A stretch of 64,000 nucleotides of DNA from the NCBI RefSeq assembly GCF_024181225.1, contig NZ_CP051198.1, forward strand, positions 1,798,001 to 1,862,000. Reading direction: 5' to 3'. The notes below the pieces were generated by a model, which saw only the letters and a list, made by a program, of their open reading frames with translations, did not search any database and was not told the DNA's origin. The translations under genes and the position numbers were made by a program. The stretch's first letter is position 1, and each line of letters starts with the position of its first letter. This document shows positions 42,958 through 52,213 of the stretch, piece by piece. Source of the DNA: Treponema sp. OMZ 787. GTDB lineage: Bacteria > Spirochaetota > Spirochaetia > Treponematales > Treponemataceae.

Positions 42958-43446
42958 TTATCCAAAATAAGAAAATAATATTGATGTTATTATGCCTAGA
43001 ATAATGCCTGCAACAGCTTCAACGGGTTTATGGCCTTGAATTTCCTTTACGGCATTAAAGTTATATCCCTCATTGTTTTCTGCAAACTTTGAACCTAGGT
43101 CATTTAGAGCCTTAGCCTGTAAACCGCTGGATCTTCTTACACCCACTGCATCCCTTATAACGATAAGAGCCATAAAACTTGCAAAAATAAAAAGATCCGA
43201 GTCAAAGCCCTGCCTTATACCTATGCTGACGGTTAAAGATGCTACAAGAGCGGAATGACTTGAAGGCATTCCGCCGGTACGCCAAAACACCAGTTCTACA
43301 AAATCGAGAGGAGTTTTTATTGAGGCATTAAATAATGCAAAAATAGTCTTTATAACCTGACTCATCATCCAGCTTGTTATAGCGGACAAGAAAATCGGAT
43401 TAGAGCAAAACATAATCCATTGCATTTTATACATCGTTTCCAACAT
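42958..43446 (-). CDS. DUF212 (divergent PAP2/YuiD) membrane protein
   Basis: The 162-residue membrane protein matches the DUF212/YuiD family of divergent acid phosphatases: ISWMMSQVIKTIFAL, the signature GGMPSSHSALVASL (about 80-93) and VIRDAVGVRRSSGLQ. The S-H-S element is like PAP2 phosphatases. It follows the RluA gene divergently; the -35 boxes of the two promoters share the same seven bases. It lies 5 bp upstream of the Rnf-associated gene, so it may head that operon. AAGGA precedes the ATG. Confidence 0.8.
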   Translation of the reverse strand: MLETMYKMQWIMFCSNPIFLSAITSWMMSQVIKTIFALFNASIKTPLDFVELVFWRTGGMPSSHSALVASLTVSIGIRQGFDSDLFIFASFMALIVIRDAVGVRRSSGLQAKALNDLGSKFAENNEGYNFNAVKEIQGHKPVEAVAGIILGIITSILFSYFG

Positions 43447-43474
43447 ATCCTTAATTCTCTACAAAATAGCTCTT

Positions 43475-43501
43475 TTGTCAAGTCTGTAAATGGTATATAA
43501 T
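43475..43501 (+). promoter_or_regulatory. Promoter of the RluA gene, leaderless layout, shared -35
   Basis: TTGTCA (43475-43480), 15 bp, TATAAT (43496-43501), then six bases (ATAGAA) and ATG at 43508. The seven-base TTGTCAA also reads as TTGACAA on the minus strand (43475-43481) and can serve as the -35 for the divergent DUF212 gene. The 15-bp spacer is short. Confidence 0.5.
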
Positions 43502-43507
43502 ATAGAA

Positions 43508-44422
43508 ATGAGTAAAGAAAATAAGATTTTTTATATAGGTGAAGACGATTCCGGCAGACGGCTGGACCGTGTAGTACGCAAATTTTTAGGCAAAATGCCT
43601 CTTTCGGGCGTATATTCGGCAATGCGGAGAGGAAAGATACGGGTAAACGGAAAAAAAGAAAACGGTGCCTACATGACCCAAAAAGGTGATGAAATTTCAA
43701 TGGATTTTAGCCTATTTGCCTTAACGGATTCCGTTTCTGAAGAGAAAAAAAAATATTCGGTTTCAAAACCTGATGTCCTATTAAAAACAAACGATTTAAT
43801 CTTTATAAACAAAAAAAGTGGAGAGCTTGTACACGGAGAAAAAAGCCTTTGCGAGGCTGTTGCAAAATATTTTCCGCCTAAAGAACAAAGTCTTTCATTT
43901 AAAACAGGAGCCCTTCATAGGCTGGACAAGGACACAAGCGGAATTTTAGCCTTTTCTCAAAGCCTAAGGGGAGCCCAAGGCTTTTCAAAGGCCCTTCAAG
44001 AAGGAAAAATCGGTAAATTCTACATAGGAATAACCGAGGGAAAACCCTCACTAAAAGAATTTAAAAGCAAAATAAACGGAAAAGAATGTCTTTGCCTAAT
44101 AAAAATACTTGATTTTTCAAAAGAAGAAAATTTAAGCCTTGTGCTTTTTAATCTTATAACCGGAAGAAAGCACCAAATAAGAATACAATGTTCCCAATTC
44201 GGTACGCCCCTTTTAAACGATAAAAAATACGGCTCAAAACAAAAAAAACTATTTTCTGAGGATGTATCACCAAATAAATATTTTTTACATGCTTATAAAT
44301 TGATTTTTAAAGAAAAATTCTTGGATGAATTACCGAAAGAAATTACCGCCCCGCTTCCAGAAAATTTTAAGAGGGCGGTTAATAGCGTATTCAAGATCGA
44401 TTTGACAAACCTAAAAACTTAG
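43508..44422 (+). CDS. RluA family pseudouridine synthase
   Basis: From ATG 43508 the product is 304 residues; the frame is open from 43490 but that lies in the promoter. An N-terminal S4-like domain (about 10-70) is followed by the catalytic domain with [17 protein letters not shown] (about 133-149), which holds the nucleophile Asp of the H-R-L-D-x-x-T-S-G motif. [13 protein letters not shown] is the late R-x-x-x-x-R-x-H substrate loop. It would modify uridines in rRNA or tRNA. Convergent with the chemoreceptor gene by 12 bp. Confidence 0.9.
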   Translation: MSKENKIFYIGEDDSGRRLDRVVRKFLGKMPLSGVYSAMRRGKIRVNGKKENGAYMTQKGDEISMDFSLFALTDSVSEEKKKYSVSKPDVLLKTNDLIFINKKSGELVHGEKSLCEAVAKYFPPKEQSLSFKTGALHRLDKDTSGILAFSQSLRGAQGFSKALQEGKIGKFYIGITEGKPSLKEFKSKINGKECLCLIKILDFSKEENLSLVLFNLITGRKHQIRIQCSQFGTPLLNDKKYGSKQKKLFSEDVSPNKYFLHAYKLIFKEKFLDELPKEITAPLPENFKRAVNSVFKIDLTNLKT

Positions 44423-46246
44423 CTGAGACAGGTACCTCATAACCTTGGCAACAGCCTCCTTATTTTTTCCGCTTATTTCGCTTACCTTGGTTATGATTTC
44501 ATTTATTTGTCCGGTGTCGCTTCCTATACCGCTCATACCTTGGTCTATCATTTGAGAAATTTCCACTAGCTTGCTAATTTCTTTACTGACATCGGTATTA
44601 CCTTTAAGTATTGCCAAGGAGCCGTTTTTTACATCGTAAGTTATATCGCTTATTTCTTTTATCGCATCCAAAACTTGGCTGCTTCCCGAACTTTGCTCTG
44701 TCATAGCACTCATTATAGTATTGCTTCCGTCATTTACGGTTGAAAGAATTTTCATTATTTCGGCAAATTGAACTTCCGTAGTTTCAGCGGCGGAACTAAG
44801 TTCTTCAATCTTGGTTTTAAGATTATTTAATACGGTTGTAATTGTTTTTCCCTGAGTACTCGATTCCTCAGCCAGCTTTCTGATTTCGTCTGCAACTACC
44901 GCAAAACCCTTTCCGGACTCTCCGGCATGAGCTGCCTCAATAGCCGCATTCATTGCAAGCAGGTTTGTTTGACTTGCGATATGCTGAATAACATTGGAGG
45001 CTTCCAAAAGGCCTTCGGAATCATCTGTAATGTTTTTTGCTATTGTGTGTGCTGTCGAAACAGCCTGATTACCTGATTCTGCAGAAGCGTTTAGTTTTTC
45101 GATTGAGTCCACATTCTCTTTTACGGTTCTTGTTACGGACTGAATATTGGAAACCATTTCTTCTATCGTTGCAACAGATTCCGTAACGGCTGCAGATTGG
45201 CTTTCAATATTTTTTCCTAATTTTTCTATACCTGCGGCCATTTGTTTTAAAGTTCCCTGCATCTTTACAACACCTGAAGATTGATCTTGTATATGATTTC
45301 TGGCAGAAGAAATATTATCTGTTATCTTTCTGACAGCCTCAGAGGTTTTATCCATGTTTGAAGAAAGAAACTCGGCCGTGTCTCCTGAAAGGCCTACACT
45401 CTCATTAAGATCTCTCATAAATGTTTTGTTAAATCGTAGAAGCTTACCGATATCTACCAGTAAAAGAGCAATCTCATCCCTGTTCCAGCTTGCAATAGAC
45501 TCTTGTTTATAATTTCCGTCAGCCAAATCCTTTATTATTCTTTGAATCAAAAAAATTCGGACCTCGATAGATTTCACTATTATTCCCAAGCTTAGTATGG
45601 ATAAAACCAAACCGTAAATAAACAGGGGTAAAACGGAACTTATAAGTCTTTCATAAATGTTTTGATTTTCATAACGGACAATGGGAGCAAGCACAAGGAG
45701 GATGACCGCAACAATACAGGTTAGACTTGCAATAGTAATTTTTTTTATCATCGAAAAAGATAGGTATTTTTCTTCGACAGGAATAAAGGAAACCCATCTT
45801 TCAAAAGCTCTAATAGTGCTTGAAGAAAATATAGTGCCGAGCAAAAATATATTCCCTATGGTGCTAAAAAGGGATGATAGAAACAAACCGGTTTCACCAA
45901 TAATGCCCACTTCCAAAGAGATAAGAGGTACGGCAGCGGTAAACAGCAAGGGGATAACCAATAAAAATGTCTCATACCTTAGGATGTTCTTTTTTGCTTT
46001 TTCGGGGTTTTCTTCCCAATTTATAATTGCAGGAAAAAACAGTTTTTGTTTTATGATAGGACTTAAGACGGCAATCAAAATACCTGCGATGAAGGCTTTG
46101 GAACTTACAACAGCCCTCAAATTAGCTGAACTTCCAACAAAAATTGAGGTAAAAAAATTACCTGCAATCCAGCCAATATTGGTAAATAAATCTAAAACTA
46201 AAATTTTTTTTGGCGGCGGGGGAACAATTACATTAAGTTTTTCCAT
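44411..46246 (-). CDS. Methyl-accepting chemotaxis protein
   Basis: The 611-residue receptor has a hydrophobic N-terminal half with about six membrane segments and little periplasmic loop, a HAMP-like stretch (about 220-275) and a cytoplasmic signalling domain. The highly conserved tip is [20 protein letters not shown] and [16 protein letters not shown]. Membrane sensing rather than a large periplasmic ligand domain is implied. The gene has its own promoter (TTGCGG, 17 bp, TAAAAT) and AAAGGAG. The C-terminal end lacks an obvious CheR-docking pentapeptide. Confidence 0.9.
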   Translation of the reverse strand: MEKLNVIVPPPPKKILVLDLFTNIGWIAGNFFTSIFVGSSANLRAVVSSKAFIAGILIAVLSPIIKQKLFFPAIINWEENPEKAKKNILRYETFLLVIPLLFTAAVPLISLEVGIIGETGLFLSSLFSTIGNIFLLGTIFSSSTIRAFERWVSFIPVEEKYLSFSMIKKITIASLTCIVAVILLVLAPIVRYENQNIYERLISSVLPLFIYGLVLSILSLGIIVKSIEVRIFLIQRIIKDLADGNYKQESIASWNRDEIALLLVDIGKLLRFNKTFMRDLNESVGLSGDTAEFLSSNMDKTSEAVRKITDNISSARNHIQDQSSGVVKMQGTLKQMAAGIEKLGKNIESQSAAVTESVATIEEMVSNIQSVTRTVKENVDSIEKLNASAESGNQAVSTAHTIAKNITDDSEGLLEASNVIQHIASQTNLLAMNAAIEAAHAGESGKGFAVVADEIRKLAEESSTQGKTITTVLNNLKTKIEELSSAAETTEVQFAEIMKILSTVNDGSNTIMSAMTEQSSGSSQVLDAIKEISDITYDVKNGSLAILKGNTDVSKEISKLVEISQMIDQGMSGIGSDTGQINEIITKVSEISGKNKEAVAKVMRYLSQLSF

Positions 46247-46269
46247 AAAATTATCTCCTTTATATGTTA

Positions 46270-46298
46270 ATTTTAAACCTTTTATTTAAATTCCGCAA
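46270..46298 (-). promoter_or_regulatory. Promoter of the chemoreceptor gene
   Basis: TTGCGG (46293-46298), 17 bp, TAAAAT (46270-46275), minus strand. The leader of about 17 bases holds AAAGGAG (46255-46261). Confidence 0.55.
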
Positions 46299-46352
46299 GG
46301 TGAAATTTGATTTATCTTAAACATAAAAAATAATACAATTTAAAATTTTATC

Positions 46353-46381
46353 TTGCAGTATAAAAATTTTTATTGTATAAT
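46353..46381 (+). promoter_or_regulatory. Promoter of the DUF4026 gene
   Basis: TTGCAG (46353-46358), 17 bp, TATAAT (46376-46381). A leader of about 31 bases with the strong Shine-Dalgarno AGGAGG precedes the ATG at 46419. This is an ordinary leadered gene, a useful contrast to the leaderless ones. Confidence 0.6.
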
Positions 46382-46418
46382 TTATCTAAGGTGGGGATGA
46401 TCTTTTAGGAGGAAAAAG

Positions 46419-47669
46419 ATGGAAAACAAAAAAGTATCATGTATGTATGCCATCCCCTTAATTCCTTTACACTGTGAAAAAGGATTAGAGGAGCTTGATG
46501 AAATTGAAATTAAGCTGCATCATAATATAGGTTTTAAAATTTTAGAATTACACAAAACAGAACACAGACTTGATGTTAGAATTTTTTATAAAGACAGTGA
46601 GTATAATCTTTCAATAAGCATTACGGACTTTTCATCGGAAAAATTAAAAGATTTTATGTACAATCATATTTTTACGGAAAACGAAAAAGAATTTATAAAA
46701 AAGGCAAAAAATGCCGTTTTAACCGAGATGGTATGTAACGGAAACCCTCTAAACTCTTATCATCTTCAAATAAAAATTATAGCCGAGATTTTACATAAAA
46801 ATCTTATTGCAGTTTATGACTCAAATTCTATCAATGTTCTTTCGGGAAGATGGGTTGAACACGCTGCAAAATCCTCCGTTCCGCCTTGTCCCCTATATGC
46901 TTTTTCTATTCATGCTGTTCCCGATAAAAAAGGAGATTTTATATGGCTTCACACTCACGGCTTATCGCGATACGGCTTAAATGAGCTTGATATTTTGGAC
47001 TCAAAGCCTGACTTTTGTATAGAACACTCCCATTTGCTTCAAAATTTGGCATTAAACTTAATATGCGGAGCCGACAAAAATTGTGCATACATAGGAATAC
47101 TGCAAGACCATACACCTATTATCTGCTCGCTTGTAATGTACAAAGATGCATTAAATTACTACCAAAATAACAATGTTGCAATTCCTGAAGCCCTTTCTCC
47201 CGATAATAAACATACCGATGACAGCCACCTTGCAGTATTTTTATTTACTTCAGCCGCCGAATACAAGGAAAAACATTACCGTCAAATAAGTGTTTTTGAA
47301 AAGAAAAGGTTTGAAAACCCAATTTATTTTATATCGGAAACGGAAATGCATAGGAGAAAAATTTTGGCAGAAGAACGCTTCGGATTTGTAAAATCTCATT
47401 TTGAAAAGAAGGCTTCATCTGTTCTTATAAAAATCTCTATTCCTGTCGATAAGGAATTTTACTCTGAAGAAAACAAAATAGAATATATTTGGTTCGAGCT
47501 CCAAAAAATTGCGGAGACTGAGCTTACATTAAAATCTATTCAAGATGCATATTACGTAGAAGGCATAGAAAAAGAAACCGTCACAAAATACAATATCGAA
47601 TACATGAGCGATTGGATTATTTATACCGGTAAAGAGATGATAACCCCCGATGATGTATACCGTTTATAA
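46419..47669 (+). CDS. DUF4026 protein with DUF2314-like C-terminus
   Basis: The 416-residue soluble protein shows the DUF4026 landmark DFIWLHTHGLSRYGLNELDIL (about 174-194). The C-terminal 65 residues (EYIWFELQKIAETELTLKS to DWIIYTGKEMITPDD) resemble DUF2314, a small domain often seen in immunity or toxin-associated proteins. No catalytic function is known to me. It has its own promoter and AGGAGG, and converges with the metal ATPase gene. Confidence 0.7.
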   Translation: MENKKVSCMYAIPLIPLHCEKGLEELDEIEIKLHHNIGFKILELHKTEHRLDVRIFYKDSEYNLSISITDFSSEKLKDFMYNHIFTENEKEFIKKAKNAVLTEMVCNGNPLNSYHLQIKIIAEILHKNLIAVYDSNSINVLSGRWVEHAAKSSVPPCPLYAFSIHAVPDKKGDFIWLHTHGLSRYGLNELDILDSKPDFCIEHSHLLQNLALNLICGADKNCAYIGILQDHTPIICSLVMYKDALNYYQNNNVAIPEALSPDNKHTDDSHLAVFLFTSAAEYKEKHYRQISVFEKKRFENPIYFISETEMHRRKILAEERFGFVKSHFEKKASSVLIKISIPVDKEFYSEENKIEYIWFELQKIAETELTLKSIQDAYYVEGIEKETVTKYNIEYMSDWIIYTGKEMITPDDVYRL

Positions 47670-47671
47670 GC

Positions 47672-49792
47672 CTATCTTTTTGCTCTTAAAGAATTAAATA
47701 CCGCCAATAATGCAACTCCTACATCGGCAAAAACAGCAGCCCAAAGATTGGTAAGGCCTAAGGCACCCAAGGTTAAAAAGCCTAACTTTATACCGAAGGC
47801 TAGAGCTATGTTTTGCCAAACGATTTTTCGGGTAAATCTTGCCTGTTTTACGGCAGCGGCAACAAGCCGAGGATTATCATTCATAAGAACAACATCAGCC
47901 GCCTCGATAGCAGCATCGCTGCCTATGCCGCCCATGGCTATACCTACATCGGCACGGGCCAGAACCGGAGCATCGTTTATACCGTCCCCGACAAAGACGA
48001 CAGAGGCCTTTTTATTCTTAGCCTTAACTTCATCCGAAATTTCTTCAAACCTTACAACTTTTTCATGGGGTAAAAGCATTGAGGTATAGTTATTTATACC
48101 TAAATCTTCTGCAATTTTTTTGGCAGCCTTTTCGTTATCGCCGGTCAGTATTTCAATTCTTGAAAGACCCAGCTTGTTTAAGTCTGAGACGGCTTCTTTT
48201 GATTCGTTTTTAAGAGTATCGGTTAGGATTAGGCAGCCCATATATTTGCCGTCATAGGAAACATATACTTGAGTTCCGCCTATTTCGTCTCCGTATAAAG
48301 AAACACCGCTTCCTATAGATTCTCTTATAAAAGAGTTCTTACCTGCCAAAAGAGTCTTGCCTTTGTAGTTTACCGAAATACCCTTTCCGGCCTTTTCGTA
48401 ATAATCGGTAAGCTCTGCATTCGTAAAAGTCTTTGTTTCTTCCTCAGGCAAATTAACCAGAGCACAATCCTGCACAGCCTTAGCTATCGGATGATGGGAG
48501 TTAAATTCCGCAAGGGCGGCTAATTTTAAAAGCTCGTCCTTTTCTACATTGTCTGCAGGCATTAAGGCTAAGACCTTTAAAACGCCCTTGGTAAGAGTTC
48601 CGGTTTTATCGAAGACTACACTATCCGCCTTTGAAAGAGCGTCAATATAATCCGCACCCTTAATCAAAATACCTCTTTTTGCAGCACCTCCTATTCCGCC
48701 GAAATAGCCTAGAGGAACAGAAATTACAAAGGCACAGGGACATGAAATAACCAAAAATACAAGACCGCGCGAAACCCAAGGAGCAAAACTTTCCCAGCCG
48801 ATAATCGGCGATGAAAAAATGAGGGCATTTACTATGGGCGGTAAAACAGAAAGAAGAACAGCACCTATCGTAACTATCGGAGTGTAAACCTTTGCAAAGG
48901 AAGTAATAAAGCGCTCTACCCTAGCCTTTCTGTTTTGTGCGGATTCGATGAGTTCAAGCATCTTTGATGCTGCCGTATTTTCCAGTGAGGCGGTTGTTTT
49001 TACCGTTATAACTCCTGTTAAGTTTACAAAACCTGCAAGGACGGAGCTGCCTTTTTCGGCAGTACGCGGAAGGCTTTCACCTGTCATAGAAGATGTATCA
49101 AGCTCGGCACTTCCTTCATAGATAATTCCGTCCAAGGGGATTTTTTCTCCGGCTTTTACAAGCACAAGGGAACCTACCTCTACCTTTGAAGGGTCTACAA
49201 GCCTTTCTTCTCCACCTGGTTTATAAATGCGGGCAAAGTCGGGACGGAGATCCATAAGATCGATGATTGAACGCCTGGATTTTTCGACAGCCGAGTGCTG
49301 AACCACCTCGCCTAAATTATAAAAAAGCATAACTGCGGCACCCTCGGTCCAATCGCCCAAAATAAAGGCACCTATGGTTGCAACCGTCATTAAAAAGTTT
49401 TCGTCAAAGACCTGCCCCTTTAAAATATTTTTTACTGAGGTAAGCAATACCTTGTAGCCTGCAGTAAGCCAAGCTATAACAAATAAGGGTGTTGAAAAAG
49501 CGAGGTAAAAATTTTGAATTCGAATTCCTGTTTTAGGAAAAAAAACATGAGTAAAAATACCTAATACAAACAAAAGGGCCGAAATACCGAACTGAATTAT
49601 CATCTCTTTTGAAGAGCCGTGATTATGCTCACAGCCGCAGCCTGAATGTTCATGATGGCCGTGTCCGCACCCGCAGCCTGAATGCTCATGCGAGTGATGA
49701 TCGTGCGAGCAGCCGCAATGTCCGTGCTCATGATGTCCGTGATTGTCATCATGGTTATGACCGTGGTGTTCATTTTCTTTTTTATAATCCAT
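47672..49792 (-). CDS. Zn/Cd/Pb-type P1B ATPase with His-rich N-terminus
   Basis: The 706-residue protein is a P1B metal exporter. Residues 8-60 are packed with His and Cys-Gly-Cys units, likely metal-binding, in place of a GMTCxxC domain. The core has TGES (DTSSMTGESLP), the metal-site motif SCPCAFVISVPL, phosphorylation DKTGTLTKG, HP in SHHPIAKAV and VGDGINDAPVLARADVGIAMG. Specificity for Zn/Cd/Pb is inferred from CPC and the flanking ArsR repressor. The ArsR gene lies 1 bp upstream, so the pair is one operon. Confidence 0.9.
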   Translation of the reverse strand: MDYKKENEHHGHNHDDNHGHHEHGHCGCSHDHHSHEHSGCGCGHGHHEHSGCGCEHNHGSSKEMIIQFGISALLFVLGIFTHVFFPKTGIRIQNFYLAFSTPLFVIAWLTAGYKVLLTSVKNILKGQVFDENFLMTVATIGAFILGDWTEGAAVMLFYNLGEVVQHSAVEKSRRSIIDLMDLRPDFARIYKPGGEERLVDPSKVEVGSLVLVKAGEKIPLDGIIYEGSAELDTSSMTGESLPRTAEKGSSVLAGFVNLTGVITVKTTASLENTAASKMLELIESAQNRKARVERFITSFAKVYTPIVTIGAVLLSVLPPIVNALIFSSPIIGWESFAPWVSRGLVFLVISCPCAFVISVPLGYFGGIGGAAKRGILIKGADYIDALSKADSVVFDKTGTLTKGVLKVLALMPADNVEKDELLKLAALAEFNSHHPIAKAVQDCALVNLPEEETKTFTNAELTDYYEKAGKGISVNYKGKTLLAGKNSFIRESIGSGVSLYGDEIGGTQVYVSYDGKYMGCLILTDTLKNESKEAVSDLNKLGLSRIEILTGDNEKAAKKIAEDLGINNYTSMLLPHEKVVRFEEISDEVKAKNKKASVVFVGDGINDAPVLARADVGIAMGGIGSDAAIEAADVVLMNDNPRLVAAAVKQARFTRKIVWQNIALAFGIKLGFLTLGALGLTNLWAAVFADVGVALLAVFNSLRAKR

Positions 49793-49793
49793 A

Positions 49794-50147
49794 TTATTTA
49801 CCCTCCCTTATATGATCCAAACCGACGGAATATAGGATTCCGACGTGGTTATCGTCTATTGTGTAATAAACCTGTTTACCGTTACGGCGGCTTTTTACTA
49901 TCTTAGCCTGCCTTAAAATTCTAAGCTGATGAGAAACAGCCGAAGCGGACATTTCTAAAACTTCAGCAAGGTCAGCCACACAAAGCTCTCCCGAAATCAA
50001 AGCGGAAACTATTTTAATCCGCGTAGAATCGCCGAAGTTTTTAAAAAAATCACCTAAGTCACTCATAGTCTGCTCGTCGGGCATCTTAGCCCGTGCATGA
50101 GCCACAGTTTCTTCATTCGAAATACCTATCTCTTCATCTTCTATCAT
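49794..50147 (-). CDS. ArsR/SmtB family metal-sensing repressor
   Basis: The 117-residue protein is a winged-helix repressor: FGDSTRIKIVSALISGELCVADLAEVL (about 37-62), SASAVSHQLRILRQAKIVKSR (recognition helix) and QVYYTIDD. A Cys in GELCVADL fits the CadC/CzrA metal site. It controls the P1B ATPase gene, which lies 1 bp downstream. A perfect operator for this family sits at its own transcript start (50167-50182). Confidence 0.9.
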   Translation of the reverse strand: MIEDEEIGISNEETVAHARAKMPDEQTMSDLGDFFKNFGDSTRIKIVSALISGELCVADLAEVLEMSASAVSHQLRILRQAKIVKSRRNGKQVYYTIDDNHVGILYSVGLDHIREGK

Positions 50148-50166
50148 AATTTTATCACCTATTCAT

Positions 50167-50182
50167 ATGAACAACTGTTCAT
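50167..50182. promoter_or_regulatory. ArsR/SmtB operator
   Basis: ATGAACA-N2-TGTTCAT is a perfect palindrome (50167-50182). It matches the TGAACA-N2-TGTTCA type bound by SmtB/CzrA repressors and overlaps the predicted transcript start of the arsR-ATPase operon. Confidence 0.8.
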
Positions 50183-50187
50183 TTATC

Positions 50188-50215
50188 ATTATAATAAATT
50201 TAAAAAAATTGTCAA
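50188..50215 (-). promoter_or_regulatory. Promoter of the arsR-ATPase operon
   Basis: TTGACA (50210-50215), 16 bp, TATAAT (50188-50193), minus strand. The predicted transcript start near 50181 falls in the operator. Confidence 0.75.
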
Positions 50216-50223
50216 GTCCTATC

Positions 50224-50252
50224 TTGCTAAGAATTTAATTTTCTGTTACAAT
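50224..50252 (+). promoter_or_regulatory. Promoter of the V-ATPase subunit E gene
   Basis: TTGCTA (50224-50229), 17 bp, TACAAT (50247-50252) with an extended TG one base upstream of the -10. It lies back to back with the arsR promoter, 8 bp apart. Confidence 0.6.
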
Positions 50253-50284
50253 ATTGAAAGCATAACTTTGTTAAGGAGAAACAT

Positions 50285-50902
50285 ATGGAAGTTCAATTGC
50301 AAGAGCTTGTTGATAAGATAAAAAAAGAAGGAGTTGCTGCTGCAGATGAAAAAGCAGCAGAAATTATCAGGACTGCAGAAGAAAAAGCAAAGAGTATCAT
50401 CGAAAAGGCAGAAGCTGAAGCACAAGAAAGCATCAAAAAGGCAGAAGCTGAAGCACTCAGATTTCAAAAAGCTGCAGAATCTTCAATAGACCAAGCCAGC
50501 CGAAATACACTCATTTCATTCAGACAAGGTCTTTTAAATGAACTAAATGCAATTATAAAGACCGAAACAGCCAAAAACTATGACTCATCAGTTCTTAAAA
50601 ACCTTATTCCTGAAGCAGTCAAGGGCTGGGTAAAGGCCAACAACTCTGAAGATTTATCTGTTATTCTTTCAGACAAGGATCTTAAAGAGCTTGAATCATC
50701 CTTGAGTGCAGCATTAAAAGAACATGTTTCTAAGGGATTGGAGCTTAAAGCCGACAGCAAAACAGCCGGCGGATTTAGGATCGGTACTAAGGATGGAGCC
50801 GCCTATTATGACTTTTCGGCAGAAGCCGTTGCAGACTTATTCTCGTCATACCTCAGCCCCAAAACAGCTGAAATCTTAAAAAATGCGGCAAAGGAGCTGT
50901 AA
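50285..50902 (+). CDS. V-type ATPase subunit E
   Basis: The 205-residue protein is a peripheral-stalk subunit: a long N-terminal helix rich in Ala, Glu and Lys (GVAAADEKAAEIIRTAEEKA) and a C-terminal domain (GLELKADSKTAGGFRIGTKD to FSSYLSPKTAEILKNA). It would link the V1 head to the stator. AAGGAG precedes the ATG. In other treponemes this gene is followed by DUF2764, then subunits A, B, D, I and K. Here only the DUF2764 gene follows. Confidence 0.8.
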   Translation: MEVQLQELVDKIKKEGVAAADEKAAEIIRTAEEKAKSIIEKAEAEAQESIKKAEAEALRFQKAAESSIDQASRNTLISFRQGLLNELNAIIKTETAKNYDSSVLKNLIPEAVKGWVKANNSEDLSVILSDKDLKELESSLSAALKEHVSKGLELKADSKTAGGFRIGTKDGAAYYDFSAEAVADLFSSYLSPKTAEILKNAAKEL

Positions 50903-50905
50903 AAG

Positions 50906-51457
50906 GTGGCATCTTATTATTATTTGACGGCTCAACTGCCTTCAATTTTTCCTAATCTCCAGCCTCCTATGAGCTTTAAGGCTTTTAAAGAACTTGCCCT
51001 ACGCTCTCTTTCAGAAAAGGATGCTCAAATTTTGGAAACACTCTCTCTTGAACCGCCTAGAGAAGATATAAGCACCGGCTCGGCCTATTTGGATAAGTGG
51101 TACGAGTTTGAACGCTCCCTCAGAATAGCTCTTGAGCAGGTGCGTTCGGCAAAGCTAAAATGGGAAGTTCCTATTTCCTATGATGAAAGAGTCTTGCTTT
51201 CGTCGGCATTTACACCTGTACAAATTGCAAGAACAGCAGCTTCAATACAAAATCCGCTTGAAGCCGAAAACTTTTTGGACAATGCAAGATTTCAGGCTGC
51301 CGACACGGTAAGAGGAGCAGAAGTATTCTCGTCGGATGGAATTTTTTCGTATGCGATTAAACTTCTTTTGAGGGAAAGAGCCTCCAAATTCGATACCGGA
51401 AAGGGAAAAGAAGAGTATTCTTCGCTATATAACTCAATTCTTGATGAAGAAAAATAA
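50906..51457 (+). CDS. DUF2764 protein linked to V-type ATPase
   Basis: A GTG start at 50906, 4 bp after the subunit E stop, gives 183 residues: ASYYYLTAQLPSIFPNLQPP, then a soluble helical protein. I assign it to DUF2764 from the start pattern and its place between the genes for subunits E and A in treponemal V-ATPase operons. The role is unknown. Here it is the last gene before a terminator, and subunit A is not found next to it. Confidence 0.7.
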   Translation: MASYYYLTAQLPSIFPNLQPPMSFKAFKELALRSLSEKDAQILETLSLEPPREDISTGSAYLDKWYEFERSLRIALEQVRSAKLKWEVPISYDERVLLSSAFTPVQIARTAASIQNPLEAENFLDNARFQAADTVRGAEVFSSDGIFSYAIKLLLRERASKFDTGKGKEEYSSLYNSILDEEK

Positions 51458-51467
51458 GCAGACTAGG

Positions 51468-51491
51468 CCCGGTTTAAAATTGCCGGGTTTT
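51468..51491 (+). terminator. Terminator after the DUF2764 gene
   Basis: CCCGG (51468-51472) pairs with CCGGG (51483-51487) across a 10-base loop, followed by TTTT. An outer pair AGCAGA/TCTGCT (51457-51462 and 51491-51496) frames it. It marks the end of the short V-ATPase operon. Confidence 0.6.
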
Positions 51492-51508
51492 CTGCTGACA
51501 GGTTAGCT

Positions 51509-52165
51509 ATGTCCGGTAAATTAAAAGACTTGCGGTTTAAAGTATGGATAGCCTTTTTAACCATCTTGTCGGGGTATATAAATGCAGGGGCTATTCGCAG
51601 CTTTTCTTTGCCGGTAAGCCATCATACGGGGAATGTGAGTCATCTCGCCCTTTCAATCGGAAATAAAAACAGTGAAGAGGTTTTAGCCCTTATCTTTATT
51701 ATTCTTGCCTTTTTTGCAGGAGCCTGTTTGTCGGGCCTATTGTTCCACGAAAGAAAATTTGCATTAAAAAAAAGATACGGCATCTTATTGATGTGTCTTG
51801 CCTTAATATTTTTCAACTTGGCCTTTTTCAAAACCCAAGTGCCTCAAAACCTCAAAACATCAGCCCTAAGCTTTGCTTCCGGAGTTCAAAATGCCATGTT
51901 TATCTTTTACGGAGACATCCTTGTAAGAACCACCCACATAACGGGCTACCTCACAGACGCTGCCTTTGCCTTAGCTATGTGCATCCGGGGCAAAAAAGAC
52001 AAATTCCGTTTTTTTATCTTTTACAGCCTTAACATTCTCTTTTTCTTAGGCGGAGGAATTATAGCAAGCCTTATAAAAATCGACTCATTTTTTCTAATTT
52101 CGGCAGGTCTTTATTTTGTTGCGGGCCTTTACTATTTTGTGATGAGGAAAAAAGGAAAGATTTAA
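51509..52165 (+). CDS. DUF1275 (YoaK) membrane protein
   Basis: The 218-residue protein has about six membrane segments and the DUF1275 start WIAFLTILSGYINAGAIRS, followed by HHTGNVSHLALSI and the later GVQNAMF and RTTHITGYLTDAAF. The family resembles small transporters of unknown substrate. It stands after a terminator and so is probably transcribed separately from the V-ATPase genes. Its position is where the V-ATPase subunit A gene would be expected. Confidence 0.8.
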   Translation: MSGKLKDLRFKVWIAFLTILSGYINAGAIRSFSLPVSHHTGNVSHLALSIGNKNSEEVLALIFIILAFFAGACLSGLLFHERKFALKKRYGILLMCLALIFFNLAFFKTQVPQNLKTSALSFASGVQNAMFIFYGDILVRTTHITGYLTDAAFALAMCIRGKKDKFRFFIFYSLNILFFLGGGIIASLIKIDSFFLISAGLYFVAGLYYFVMRKKGKI

Positions 52166-52178
52166 AATAAATTTCCCA

Positions 52179-52207
52179 TTGACATACGTATTTTTTATAC
52201 GTATAAT
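52179..52207 (+). promoter_or_regulatory. Promoter and operator of hicAB, leaderless layout
   Basis: Perfect TTGACA (52179-52184), 17 bp, TATAAT (52202-52207), then six bases (TAAAAT) and ATG at 52214. Two copies of the self-palindrome ATACGTAT (52184-52191 and 52197-52204) lie between and across the boxes, 13 bp apart. This is an ideal autoregulation operator for the HicAB complex. Confidence 0.8.
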
Positions 52208-52213
52208 TAAAAT

